A stretch of DNA of 64,000 bases from assembly GCF_029714205.1 (NCBI RefSeq), contig NZ_CP121648.1, forward strand, positions 5,821,001 through 5,885,000, in the 5' to 3' direction. The stretch comes from Methylobacterium sp. CB376. Its GTDB lineage: Bacteria > Pseudomonadota > Alphaproteobacteria > Rhizobiales > Beijerinckiaceae. The translations under genes were made by a program, and so were the position numbers. Under the pieces are notes generated by a model. That model was given only the letters and a program-made list of their open reading frames with translations. It made no database searches and was not told the DNA's origin. Of this stretch, positions 57,526 to 64,000 are shown in pieces (position 1 is the first letter of the stretch; each line of letters starts with the position of its first letter).

Positions 57526-58794
57526 TCAGGCGCCGGGGTAGATCGGGAAGGCGCGGCAGAGCGCCTCGACCTCGGCGCGGACGCGCCCGGCGAGATCCGC
57601 GTCGGCGGGCGCCCGGACGATCCGCCCGATCCAGCCCGCGATCACCGCGAATTCGGCCCGGCCGAAGCCGCGCGTCGTGCCGGCATTGGCCGACAGCCGC
57701 AGGCCCGAGGGGGCTTCCGGCGGGCGCGGGTCGTAGGGGATCAGGTTCTTGTTCACGGCGAGCCCGGCCCGTTCGAGGGCCTTGGCCGCCACGTCGCCGG
57801 TCGTCCCGGTCCCGGTGAGGTCGACCAGCATCAGCCCGCTCGCCGTGCCGCCGGAGACGAGCCGCAGGCCCTGCGCGGCGAGCCCCGCCGCCAGCGCCTG
57901 CGCGTTGTCGAGGACGGCCTGGTTGTAGGCCCGGAATTCCGGGCGCAGCGCCTCTCCGAAGCAGGCGGCCTTGCCGGCCACCGCGTGCAGCATCACCGAG
58001 CCCTGCACGCCCGGGAAGATGCCGGACTGGATGCGGTCGCCGAGGGCCGGGTCGTTCCACAGCACGAAGCCGCCGCGGGCGCCGCGCAGGGACTTGTAGG
58101 TGGTCGAGGTCACCACGTGCGCGTGCGGGAACGGGTGCGGGTAGAGGCCGGTCGCGACGAGCCCGGCCACGTGCGCCATGTCGACCATCAGGAGGGCCCC
58201 GACCTCGTCGGCGACGGCGCGGAACCCGGCGAAGTCGAGGGCGCCCGGATAGGCCGAGCCGCCCGCCACGATCATCCGGGGCCGATGCGCGCGGGCGAGG
58301 GCGCGCACCGCGTCGAGATCGACGCACTCGCTCGCCCGGTCGACGCCGTAGCGCAGGATCCGGTAGTCGCGCCCGGTCAGGGTCGCCGGGTGGCCGTGGC
58401 TGATGTGGCCGCCCGCCGCGGTGTCCATGGCCAGGATCGTGTCGCCGAGGGCGATGAGGCCGAGGAAGACGCCCGCATTGGCGTTCGAGCCCGAATGCGG
58501 CTGCACGTTGGCGAAGCGGCAGCCGAACAGCCGCGCGGCCCGCCGGATCGCCAGGTCCTCGATCGCGTCGGCGAAGTCCGCGCCGCCGTAGTAGCGGGCG
58601 AAGGGCAGCCCCTCGACCGTCTTGTTGGTGAGGACGGAGCCCTGCGCCTCCAGGACCAGCCGGGAGACGATGTTCTCCGAGGCGATCAGCTCGATCCCGG
58701 CCTGCTGGCGGGCGAGTTCGCCGCGGATCGCCGCGGCGAGGTCCGGATCGGCGTCGAGGCCTTGGGTGAAGTAGCCGTCATGCAGGTGGGACAT
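57526..58794 (-). CDS. Serine hydroxymethyltransferase-like PLP enzyme (atypical paralogue)
   Basis: A 422-residue fold-type I PLP enzyme clearly of the SHMT family: ELIASENIVS, YYGGADFADAIEDLAI, NVQPHSGSNANAGVFLGL, HISHGHPA, and a Schiff-base Lys234. Several normally invariant positions differ. The substrate-loop Tyr of NKYAEGYP is Thr59 and the next Tyr is Leu63 (NKTVEGLP). The TTTTHKTLRGPRGG block reads TSTTYKSLRGARGG, with Tyr in place of the His before Lys. Glu61, Tyr68 and Tyr69 are kept. It is therefore probably not the housekeeping GlyA; an alpha-methylserine-type or other aldolase activity is possible. It directly follows the remains of a nitrilase cluster on the same strand. Confidence 0.88.
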   Translation of the reverse strand: MSHLHDGYFTQGLDADPDLAAAIRGELARQQAGIELIASENIVSRLVLEAQGSVLTNKTVEGLPFARYYGGADFADAIEDLAIRRAARLFGCRFANVQPHSGSNANAGVFLGLIALGDTILAMDTAAGGHISHGHPATLTGRDYRILRYGVDRASECVDLDAVRALARAHRPRMIVAGGSAYPGALDFAGFRAVADEVGALLMVDMAHVAGLVATGLYPHPFPHAHVVTSTTYKSLRGARGGFVLWNDPALGDRIQSGIFPGVQGSVMLHAVAGKAACFGEALRPEFRAYNQAVLDNAQALAAGLAAQGLRLVSGGTASGLMLVDLTGTGTTGDVAAKALERAGLAVNKNLIPYDPRPPEAPSGLRLSANAGTTRGFGRAEFAVIAGWIGRIVRAPADADLAGRVRAEVEALCRAFPIYPGA

Positions 58795-58871
58795 CGGGCA
58801 GGTCTTCCTCTCGCAGGGTCATCATAGGCCAGGGACGGCCGGAGGGAGAGCGCGCCGCGGCGGCGAGGCGG

Positions 58872-58910
58872 CCCGCCGGGCCAGCGGACGCGACGGCGCA
58901 TCTCAGGCAT
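58872..58910 (-). pseudogene. First codons of an MSMEG_0570-type nitrogen-starvation gene
   Basis: The ATG at 58910 opens MPEMRRRVRWPGG, which matches from memory the start of MSMEG_0570-family proteins (MPEM-x-F-x-VRWPDG). After about 13 codons the similarity stops and the frame runs into the leader of the SHMT-like gene. The ATG overlaps the end of the glycosyltransferase remnant by eight bases, as expected for a coupled operon. The match is short, so this rests largely on the context of neighbouring remnants. Confidence 0.5.
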
Positions 58911-59214
58911 GCGGCACCTCCGGCCGGGCGAGGGATGCGTCGGCCTCGGCGTGGTGGAGGGCGCAGGCCCGCCGGGAATCGGCGGTTGCCACCTGGAAAA
59001 CCGCCGCGAGCCGCCGCAGCGCGAGCGTCGCGAGGGGGTTGCCGCGGATCCCGTCCTGCGCGTGGAAAACGTCGAAGCGGGCGACCTCGTCGGGACCGAA
59101 ATGCGTGAGGTGGCCGGTCACGCGCGCGGACGAGGTCGTGGGCGTCGCCCGCGACCGGCTGCGCGGATCGGTGGAATGGGCCAGGACGGCGATGCGCAGG
59201 GGACGGTCCCTCAC
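58903..59214 (-). pseudogene. Remnant of an MSMEG_0565-type glycosyltransferase
   Basis: A 103-codon frame from GTG at 59214 to TGA at 58903. It begins LRIAVLAHSTDPR, the family's N-terminus, then jumps to RFDVFHAQDGIRGNPLATLA, normally about 100 residues further on, and ends in ARPEVPHA. Family members are around 350-400 residues, so most of both the nucleotide-sugar and acceptor domains is gone. The GTG overlaps the TGA of the AIR-synthase-like remnant (GTGA), preserving the ancestral operon structure. It is not expected to be active. Confidence 0.72.
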
Positions 59215-60011
59215 CGGGCGACCCTCCCGGGCGGGGCGCAGCCGATCAGGGGGCTCTCCCCGAAATCCCAGACGATCGCCTCCCCCTCCCCCCGCGCGGC
59301 GCGGGCGGCCGCTCCCGTCCACCGAGCCGAGGGCCGCCGCGGCGATGCCCCGGGCGGCGGAGCGCGCCACCCGCGCGACCCGGTCGGCGGGTTTGACGGC
59401 GAGCATGTCGCCCGGCCCGGCGTCGAAGCTGGCGAGGAGGCGGGTCGCGCGGCCGAGCACCGCCGCCGCGAGGTGGCCCGCCTCGCTGCGCAGGTTGGTG
59501 TGGCCGCCGACCACGGGTACGCCGTAGAGGCGGGCGGCGTCGGCGAGGGCGCGTAGCACCGAGTCGGCGCCCTCCCCGCCCCGCGCCCAGACGGCACCAC
59601 CGCGAGCGGCCGCCCGTCCATGGCCGCCACGTCGCCGAGATTGCCCATCACGCCGCAATAGCCGGCAAAATACGGATCGGAGGCCACGACGCCGTCGAGG
59701 CCTCCCGCGGCGGCGAGGAGCAGGTGGCCGTCGCCGACCGGGATCGCCGCGCAATCGTCGCCGACCGGGACCGGGGCGGCGGAGAGGCGCAGATGCGCCG
59801 GGCCCTGCCGGACGGGCGGCGCCACGAACGAGAAGTCGGGGTCGTCGGGCACGAAGGTCTCGGGGAACCTGACGAAGCGGGCCCCCTTCCCGGCCCCCTT
59901 CCCGGCCGCCTCCCCGATCGCGGCGAGCACCCGCTCCGGGGCTCTCTCCGGCCGCGCCAGGTCGGGCGCGATCTGGACCGCGGCGGCCCTGACGCTCCGT
60001 GGCGCGGCCAT
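59211..60011 (-). pseudogene. Decayed nitrilase N-terminus joined to AIR-synthase-like (sll0787-type) fragment
   Basis: From the ATG at 60011 the frame starts as a Nit6803-type nitrilase (VRAAAVQIAPDL; ERVLAAIGEAAGKGARFV; FPETFVP, with the catalytic Glu), up to PPVRQGPAHLRL. It then continues as an AIR-synthase-related protein (VPVGDDCAAIP; YFAGYCGVMGNLGDVAAM). Around 59595 the coherent reading shifts frame (VWARGGEGADSVLRALADAA; YGVPVVGGHTNLRSEAGHL). Near 59290-59310, in a G-run, it shifts back to end AIVWDFGESPLIGC and stop at 59211. The nitrilase Lys and Cys and the rest of the barrel are missing. Deletion plus two frameshifts make this a pseudogene. Confidence 0.8.
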
Positions 60012-60362
60012 CGGGCGACCGCCGCTCAGACGGTCCAGGTATCGACGATGAACGCGTTGGCCCGGTGGTGCGGAGGGGTGGACCCGGTCGGCCTTCGCCA
60101 GCCACGCGCGGGCCGGCGGGATCGGCGTCCGTGTCGAGCGAAGCCTTCTGCGTCTCCGGGGAGGCGCCGGAGGCAGTCCGGATCTGCCTCGGCGACTCGG
60201 CCACGCGGGCGCGGCTGGTCTCGGCCCTCGACGCGCTCGCCCTCGCCTCCGCCTCGATGCGACGCCGGGCGCTCGGCCGGCGTGCCTCGCGCAGCCCGGC
60301 TCGCGCCGTCGATCTCGCATCGTCGCGGCCGCCGAACCGGCCACCATCCCGGCGAAGGGTGC
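60012..60362. other. Region upstream of the nitrilase remnant
   Basis: About 350 bases with no supported gene. Overlapping frames on both strands read as Arg/Pro/Ala-rich shadows. Further decayed parts of the nitrilase cluster could be here, but I could not recognise them. Confidence 0.4.
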
Positions 60363-60734
60363 TCAGGCCTTCCCGGGCCCGACCGGGGCCAGCAGCCGCT
60401 CGATGTCGCGCAGGAGGCGCGCCAGCGACCGGCGGTGCCCCTCCATCGCCGGGTCGGCGAGGTCGATCGCGTCGAGGAGCTGCTCGGCGGAGGCGCGCAG
60501 GCCCGCGAGCTGATCCCGCAGCGACCGGTTCAGGGCGGCGACTTGGTCGGGCGGCAGGGGCGCCGCGCCGCAGCGCGGCACCGCCCGCGGGCCGAGCGCC
60601 GCCAGGATCCCATCCGGGATCCCGGGGCAGACCCATCCGGCCAGGCTGCACCCGCCCTCAGGGGGCGGCTCGTCATCCGCCTCGCACGGTAAGATGATCC
60701 GACCGGTCTGGTCGGGCGGCACACGCGATCCCAT
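60363..60734 (-). CDS. Hypothetical protein (123 residues)
   Basis: I do not recognise the family. From the ATG at 60734 the product has a Pro/Gly/acidic N-terminal part with two cysteines (PCEADDE; GGCSLAGWVCPG). A helical C-terminal half follows (LNRSLRDQLAGLRASAEQLLDAIDL; GHRRSLARLLRDIERLL) that could form a coiled coil. It sits directly downstream of repB on the same strand, where repC would lie in a repABC operon, but it has no resemblance to RepC. Confidence 0.6.
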   Translation of the reverse strand: MGSRVPPDQTGRIILPCEADDEPPPEGGCSLAGWVCPGIPDGILAALGPRAVPRCGAAPLPPDQVAALNRSLRDQLAGLRASAEQLLDAIDLADPAMEGHRRSLARLLRDIERLLAPVGPGKA

Positions 60735-60891
60735 TGTTGTCCGCGCTCCCCAAGCGCAGTCCCGGGGCGACCACCGCCCCGGACTTTGGTCGATCGTAAG
60801 CTGAGCTGCGCGCGTTTGACAATCCAGGTCGTTTCTCAACGTAAGCGACCCGCTACCGTTCGGGCATGGCTTGGACCGAACGGGCGCGGCA

Positions 60892-61941
60892 TCACTCCGC
60901 CCGGCCGGACTTGCGGGCCGTGAACCGCGCGTAGAGGTCGGGCAGCGACTCGACCAGGAAGGCGCCGAATTCCGGCTCGGCTCCCTCGTCGACGGTGAGC
61001 TGGGTGCGCCGGGCGGAGCGGTCGATGCGCACCACCGCGCGCCCGGCCGGGTTGGTCCAGGAGGTGACGGAGACCCCGCGCGCCTCGGAGCGCGGCGCCG
61101 TGAGGGCGGCGAGGAGCCGGGCGAAGCGCGCGTCGGATTCCTCGCGGGCGAAGTCCTCGGCCGCGAGCGCGGCCTCGACGATCCGGTCCGCGTCGGGCCG
61201 CGCCAGCGCCTCGACCAGGGCGGCCCAGCGGGGCCGGCCCGTGCGCGGGGCGGGGCCGATCGCGGCCAGTACCCGGGCGGGAACGGCGCGGCCGATGGCG
61301 ATCAGGCGCGAGAGCTGGGACTTCTCCATCGACAGGGCCGACATGATGACGCTGCGGGCGAAGCCGCGATCCTCGAGCGTGACCGCGAAGGCGGCGCGCT
61401 CGATGTAGCTCAGGTCGGTGCGGGCGGAATTCTCCTGGCCCTGGGCGACGACGAGGTCCTCGTCGCTGAGCGCCTTGACCACCGCGCGGACCGGGCGCCC
61501 GAGTTCGGCGGCGACCCGCAGGCGGCGGTGGCCGTAGGCGACCTGGTAGCGTCCCGGCTGGGTCGGGTGGGGCCGCACCAGGATCGGCACCTGCTGGCCG
61601 CGGGTCCGGACCTGCTCCGTCAGGGCGGCGTGGTCCTCCGGCGAGATCCCGAGGCGGTCGGCGACGAAGGAGGGGTCGACGAGGCCGGGATCGATCTCCA
61701 CCACCTTGTCTCCCGCCGCCACCATGGCGCGGGCCTCCTCGGCGGCGGTGGCGATGCGGCCGAGCGCCCGCCCCATCGCCCCCACGGCGCCGGAGCGCAC
61801 CGCGGTCCGGACCGGTTCGGGCGGCGGGGCCGCCGGCGCCTCGGCCGGCGCGGCGGGGGCGGCCGGTGCCGGGTTGCCACTTGGCAACTCGCGGGCGCGG
61901 GCCGTGAGGGCGGCGCGGAGCGTGTCCTTGCGGGTCGTCAT
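60892..61941 (-). CDS. repB: Plasmid-type partition protein RepB (ParB family)
   Basis: A 349-residue ParB/RepB protein. After a Pro/Ala-rich N-terminal segment there is the ParB N-terminal (Srx-like) domain: VVEIDPGLVDPSFVADR, VPILVRPHP, and YGHRRLRVAAELG (the GHRR box), then LVVAQGQENSARTDLSYIERA. The helix-turn-helix DNA-binding region follows (MSALSMEKSQLSRLIAIG). It binds parS sites and works with RepA in replicon segregation. The ATG overlaps the repA stop by four bases. Its own N-terminal coding region contains a 16-bp palindrome also found upstream of repA. Confidence 0.92.
   Translation of the reverse strand: MTTRKDTLRAALTARARELPSGNPAPAAPAAPAEAPAAPPPEPVRTAVRSGAVGAMGRALGRIATAAEEARAMVAAGDKVVEIDPGLVDPSFVADRLGISPEDHAALTEQVRTRGQQVPILVRPHPTQPGRYQVAYGHRRLRVAAELGRPVRAVVKALSDEDLVVAQGQENSARTDLSYIERAAFAVTLEDRGFARSVIMSALSMEKSQLSRLIAIGRAVPARVLAAIGPAPRTGRPRWAALVEALARPDADRIVEAALAAEDFAREESDARFARLLAALTAPRSEARGVSVTSWTNPAGRAVVRIDRSARRTQLTVDEGAEPEFGAFLVESLPDLYARFTARKSGRAE
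61873..61888. other. Candidate partition site (parS-like palindrome) inside repB
   Basis: GTTGCCACTTGGCAAC, the reverse complement of the 16-mer at 63272-63287, lies about 55 bases into repB and encodes ELPSGN. An exact second occurrence of a 16-bp near-palindrome beside a ParB gene is unlikely by chance. It is a candidate RepB-binding site. Confidence 0.6.
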
Positions 61942-63155
61942 GCCGGGCGTCCCCAGGCGCGGTGCATCAGGGCCAGGATCTCGCCGTTGACCCCCTCCAG
62001 GGCCTCGATGGCGCGGTCGTAGGTGGCGCGCGAGAAGCTCTCGCGGCCGATCTCGTACAGGGTCTGCTTCGACAGGCCCGCATCCGAGACGGCGGTCGAT
62101 TTCAGCATCGTGTGGGTGAGGACCCGCTCGCGGAACAGGGATCGCATGAAGGCGACCATCTGGGTCTGCGGCCCGTCCGAGGGCTCGTAGCGCGTCACCA
62201 CGTAGCGCAGGAAGTCGTAGTCCAGGTCGGCGCCGGCCTCCTGCACCACCCCGAGCAGGTCGGAGGCCATCAGCAGGAACTGGCACATCGACATCACGTC
62301 GAGCATCTGCGGGTGGACCGTCACCAGCATGGCGGTGGCCGCGCAGAGGGCGCCCAGGGTGAGGAAGCCGAGCTGGGGCGGGCAGTCGAGGATCATGACG
62401 TCGTAGGCCTCGGCGACGCTGCCCAGCACCGTGGCGATGCGCCCGAAGAACGGCTCCGCCCCGGGATCGGCGAGCGCCTTGGGCGTGTCGTGCTCGAACT
62501 CCATCAGTTCGAGATTGGCCGGGACGAGGTCGAGGCCGGCGAAGTAGGTCCGCCGCACCACCTCGGCGAGGGGGCGGCGCGCCTCGTCGTAGCGGATCGC
62601 CGCGTAGAGGGTCTGGTTCGCCTCCACGTCGAATTCCGGCTGGTAGCCGTGCAGGGCGGTGAGGGAGGCCTGGGGATCGAGGTCGACGGCGAGCACCCGG
62701 TAGCCCTTGAGGGCGAGGTACTGGGCGAGGTGGGCGGCCGTCGTGGTCTTGCCCGAGCCGCCCTTGAAGTTCACCACCGCCAGCACCTGGCAATGCTCGC
62801 CGCCGGCGCGGTGGGGAACGTAGCCCTTGCTCTTGGGGCCGTCATCGAGGAGGCGGCGCAGCTCGTTGATCTGGTCGAGGCTGTAGGAGCGCCGCCCGCC
62901 CGGCCCGACCTCGGGCTCCGGCCCCTTGCCGGCGAGGGAGAGCTGCCGGAGGTAGCCGTCCGCCACGCCGATCAGCCGGGCCGCCTCGCCGGAGGTGAAG
63001 GAGCGCAGCACCTTCGAGGAGGCCGGCGGGAAGAGGGTCCGGCGCAGCGCGTTCAGCTCCGCCGAGAGCGCGCCGCCATCCGCGGCGATCTGCCGGGTGA
63101 TCGAGGAGGGCCCGGCCGACTCGGCCGGAGGGAGGTTCTTCGGATTTTCAGCCAT
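61938..63155 (-). CDS. repA: Plasmid-type partition ATPase RepA (ParA family)
   Basis: A 405-residue RepA protein. An N-terminal MerR-like helix-turn-helix segment (FTSGEAARLIGVADGYLRQLSL; GRRSYSLDQINELRRLL) is followed by a ParA ATPase with deviant Walker A KGGSGKTT (Lys131, Lys136), VLAVDLDPQASLT, and Walker B VMILDCPPQLG. It drives segregation with RepB and usually autoregulates the operon. It is transcribed first, with repB coupled by a four-base overlap. Such genes normally belong to repABC replicons; here no repC follows. Confidence 0.95.
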   Translation of the reverse strand: MAENPKNLPPAESAGPSSITRQIAADGGALSAELNALRRTLFPPASSKVLRSFTSGEAARLIGVADGYLRQLSLAGKGPEPEVGPGGRRSYSLDQINELRRLLDDGPKSKGYVPHRAGGEHCQVLAVVNFKGGSGKTTTAAHLAQYLALKGYRVLAVDLDPQASLTALHGYQPEFDVEANQTLYAAIRYDEARRPLAEVVRRTYFAGLDLVPANLELMEFEHDTPKALADPGAEPFFGRIATVLGSVAEAYDVMILDCPPQLGFLTLGALCAATAMLVTVHPQMLDVMSMCQFLLMASDLLGVVQEAGADLDYDFLRYVVTRYEPSDGPQTQMVAFMRSLFRERVLTHTMLKSTAVSDAGLSKQTLYEIGRESFSRATYDRAIEALEGVNGEILALMHRAWGRPA

Positions 63156-63480
63156 TTACGGCATCCAGGCGTCGAATCAGGATTTAGCCGTAAAAGGATG
63201 AGTACGCCGGATCCGCCGCGCAAAGCTTTTCCGGTCCCGGCCCGGCACCGCCCGGGCGAATCGCCGGGAGCGTTGCCAAGTGGCAACGCTCCCGGCAACG
63301 CTGCCCGGCATTGCTGCGCCGCGAGGCGCGCGCCCGGGGCGGAGGAGGGCGGCCGCGGCTGGGCCGTTCTCGCAGCGACCCGCCTCATGTAGAGCTGTCG
63401 CGCGCCGGCTCGCCGGCGTCCTCGCGGCCGGTCCGGCCCCTCGTCCGGGCTCCGCGAGCGCAGACCCGCCCCGGCGCCGC
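63156..63480. promoter_or_regulatory. repA upstream region
   Basis: 325 bases between the divergent repA and phosphoesterase genes. The lower-GC patch at 63160-63200 (GATTTAGCCGTAAAAGG) just before repA is a likely promoter. The region also holds the large palindrome at 63263-63296. Confidence 0.5.
63263..63296. other. 34-bp palindrome containing the parS-like 16-mer
   Basis: Exact 16-bp arms (63263-63278 and 63281-63296) around a two-base centre. The core GTTGCCAAGTGGCAAC (63272-63287) is repeated within repB. Position about 110 bases upstream of repA suits a centromere-like site or an operator for RepA/RepB. Confidence 0.7.
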
Positions 63481-64000
63481 ATGAGACACCCGCTCCGCCG
63501 CACACGCCCGGCCGCCCCGCGGCCGGTGGCGTACTGGCCGGCCCTCGAAGGCCGCCAACTCGCCGTGTTCGGCAACATCCACGGCCGCGACGACCTGCTC
63601 GCCGCCGCGTTGGCGCGCCTCGACGCCCGCGCCGTCCCCGGGGCCGCGCGGCCGACCGAGATCTATCTCGGCGACCTCATCGACTACGGTCCCGACAGCC
63701 GGGGCGTGATCGCGCGCCTGCTCGCCCGGGCGCAGTCGCGCGAGGTCATCGCCCTGCGCGGCGATCACGAGGCCCTGCTCCTGCGAGCCCTGTCCGACGA
63801 CGCCGCGCTGCGCGCCTGGCTCGCGCGGCGGGGCGGGGAGGCGACCCTGCGCTCCTATCGCTGCCCGATCGCGGCCGGGACCGGCTGGGAGGCGGCGACG
63901 CGGGCGCTGCTGCGGGCGGCGCTGCCGCCCGCGCACCTCGCCTTCCTGCGCCGGATGCCGGTGAGCTTCAGCCTCGGCGCGCTCTACTTCGTCCATGCGG
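63481..64000 (+). CDS. Calcineurin-like metallophosphoesterase (partial, 3' end outside window)
   Basis: The frame from ATG 63481 stays open to the window end (173 codons). It reads as a PrpE/serine-threonine-phosphatase-like metallophosphoesterase: FGNIHGRDDLL (motif I), YLGDLIDYGPDSRGVIARL (motif II), LRGDHEALLL (motif III), and a later YFVHA. Compared with the usual GDIHG, GDxxDRG and GNHE, motif I has Asn in place of Asp, motif II has Tyr in place of Arg, and motif III has Asp in place of Asn. Activity is therefore uncertain. A weak ribosome-binding site leaves the start tentative. Confidence 0.78.
   Translation, partial: MRHPLRRTRPAAPRPVAYWPALEGRQLAVFGNIHGRDDLLAAALARLDARAVPGAARPTEIYLGDLIDYGPDSRGVIARLLARAQSREVIALRGDHEALLLRALSDDAALRAWLARRGGEATLRSYRCPIAAGTGWEAATRALLRAALPPAHLAFLRRMPVSFSLGALYFVHA

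Overview
The window is GC-rich throughout (roughly 70-75 % by eye) and densely coded on both strands. Start codons are often GTG, and one is TTG. The gene content (gyrB, heme A synthase, DUF2842, DUF6481, RepA/RepB-type partition genes, LysE, GlcG, a Pls/PosA-type peptide synthetase) points to an alphaproteobacterium of the Hyphomicrobiales. Methylobacterium or a close relative is my best inference, not a proof. No rRNA, tRNA, CRISPR array, prophage or complete insertion sequence was recognised.

Layout. 1-471: end of a chemotaxis receptor. 735-3226 (-): flippase and CelD-like acyltransferase, coupled. 3509-7564 (-): a 1351-residue Pls/PosA-type synthetase. 7896-9529: histidine phosphatase and polyphosphate kinase 2, divergent. 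9998-13473: membrane patatin-like lipase and a family 2 glycosyltransferase. 13480-15906 (-): gyrB. 16077-17704 (-): metallo-hydrolase and aldo/keto reductase. 18196-19860: exported tyrosinase behind an AT-rich leader. 19975-25912: Pcm-like methyltransferase, an unusual bifunctional penicillin-binding protein with a secreted partner, and a small lipoprotein. 26515-32229: GlcG-like gene and a peptide ABC transporter with a fused double ATPase. 32464-41787: DUF2189 protein, serine hydrolase, nitronate monooxygenase, SnoaL-like protein, LysR/LysE pair, amidohydrolase, metallo-hydrolase, CutA and NAD kinase. 42569-46284 (-): HD-GYP regulator and hybrid kinase, coupled. 46492-57446: mostly single genes (GH25 lysozyme, RNase HII, acyl-CoA synthetase with a PCC-domain protein, hemolysin III, heme A synthase, polysaccharide deacetylase, second CelD-like protein, small secreted proteins). 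57526-58794 (-): an atypical serine hydroxymethyltransferase-like enzyme. 58872-60011 (-): a decayed nitrilase (Nit1C-type) cluster. 60892-63155 (-): repB and repA without a visible repC. 63481-64000: start of a metallophosphoesterase.

The most interesting material is mostly non-coding or decaying. (i) A dispersed two-hairpin element occurs three times (25573-25703, 48352-48467, 51603-51739), and each time its terminal TGA is the stop codon of the neighbouring gene. (ii) The remains of a Nit1C cluster are still readable: nitrilase start, AIR-synthase-like piece with two frameshifts, MSMEG_0565-type glycosyltransferase with both ends but no middle, and the first codons of an MSMEG_0570-type gene. 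(iii) The 16-mer GTTGCCAAGTGGCAAC occurs upstream of repA and inside repB, a candidate partition site. (iv) Two enzymes carry changed key residues: the SHMT-like protein, and the terminal phosphoesterase with a reciprocal Asp/Asn exchange.

Genes that probably act together: flippase with acyltransferase; the five-gene GlcG/peptide-uptake run; the HD-GYP protein with the hybrid kinase (both start/stop overlaps); repA with repB; the metallo-hydrolase with the aldo/keto reductase; and the acyl-CoA synthetase with the PCC-domain protein. Domain calls rest on reading translated sequence and motif memory; no database search was run.
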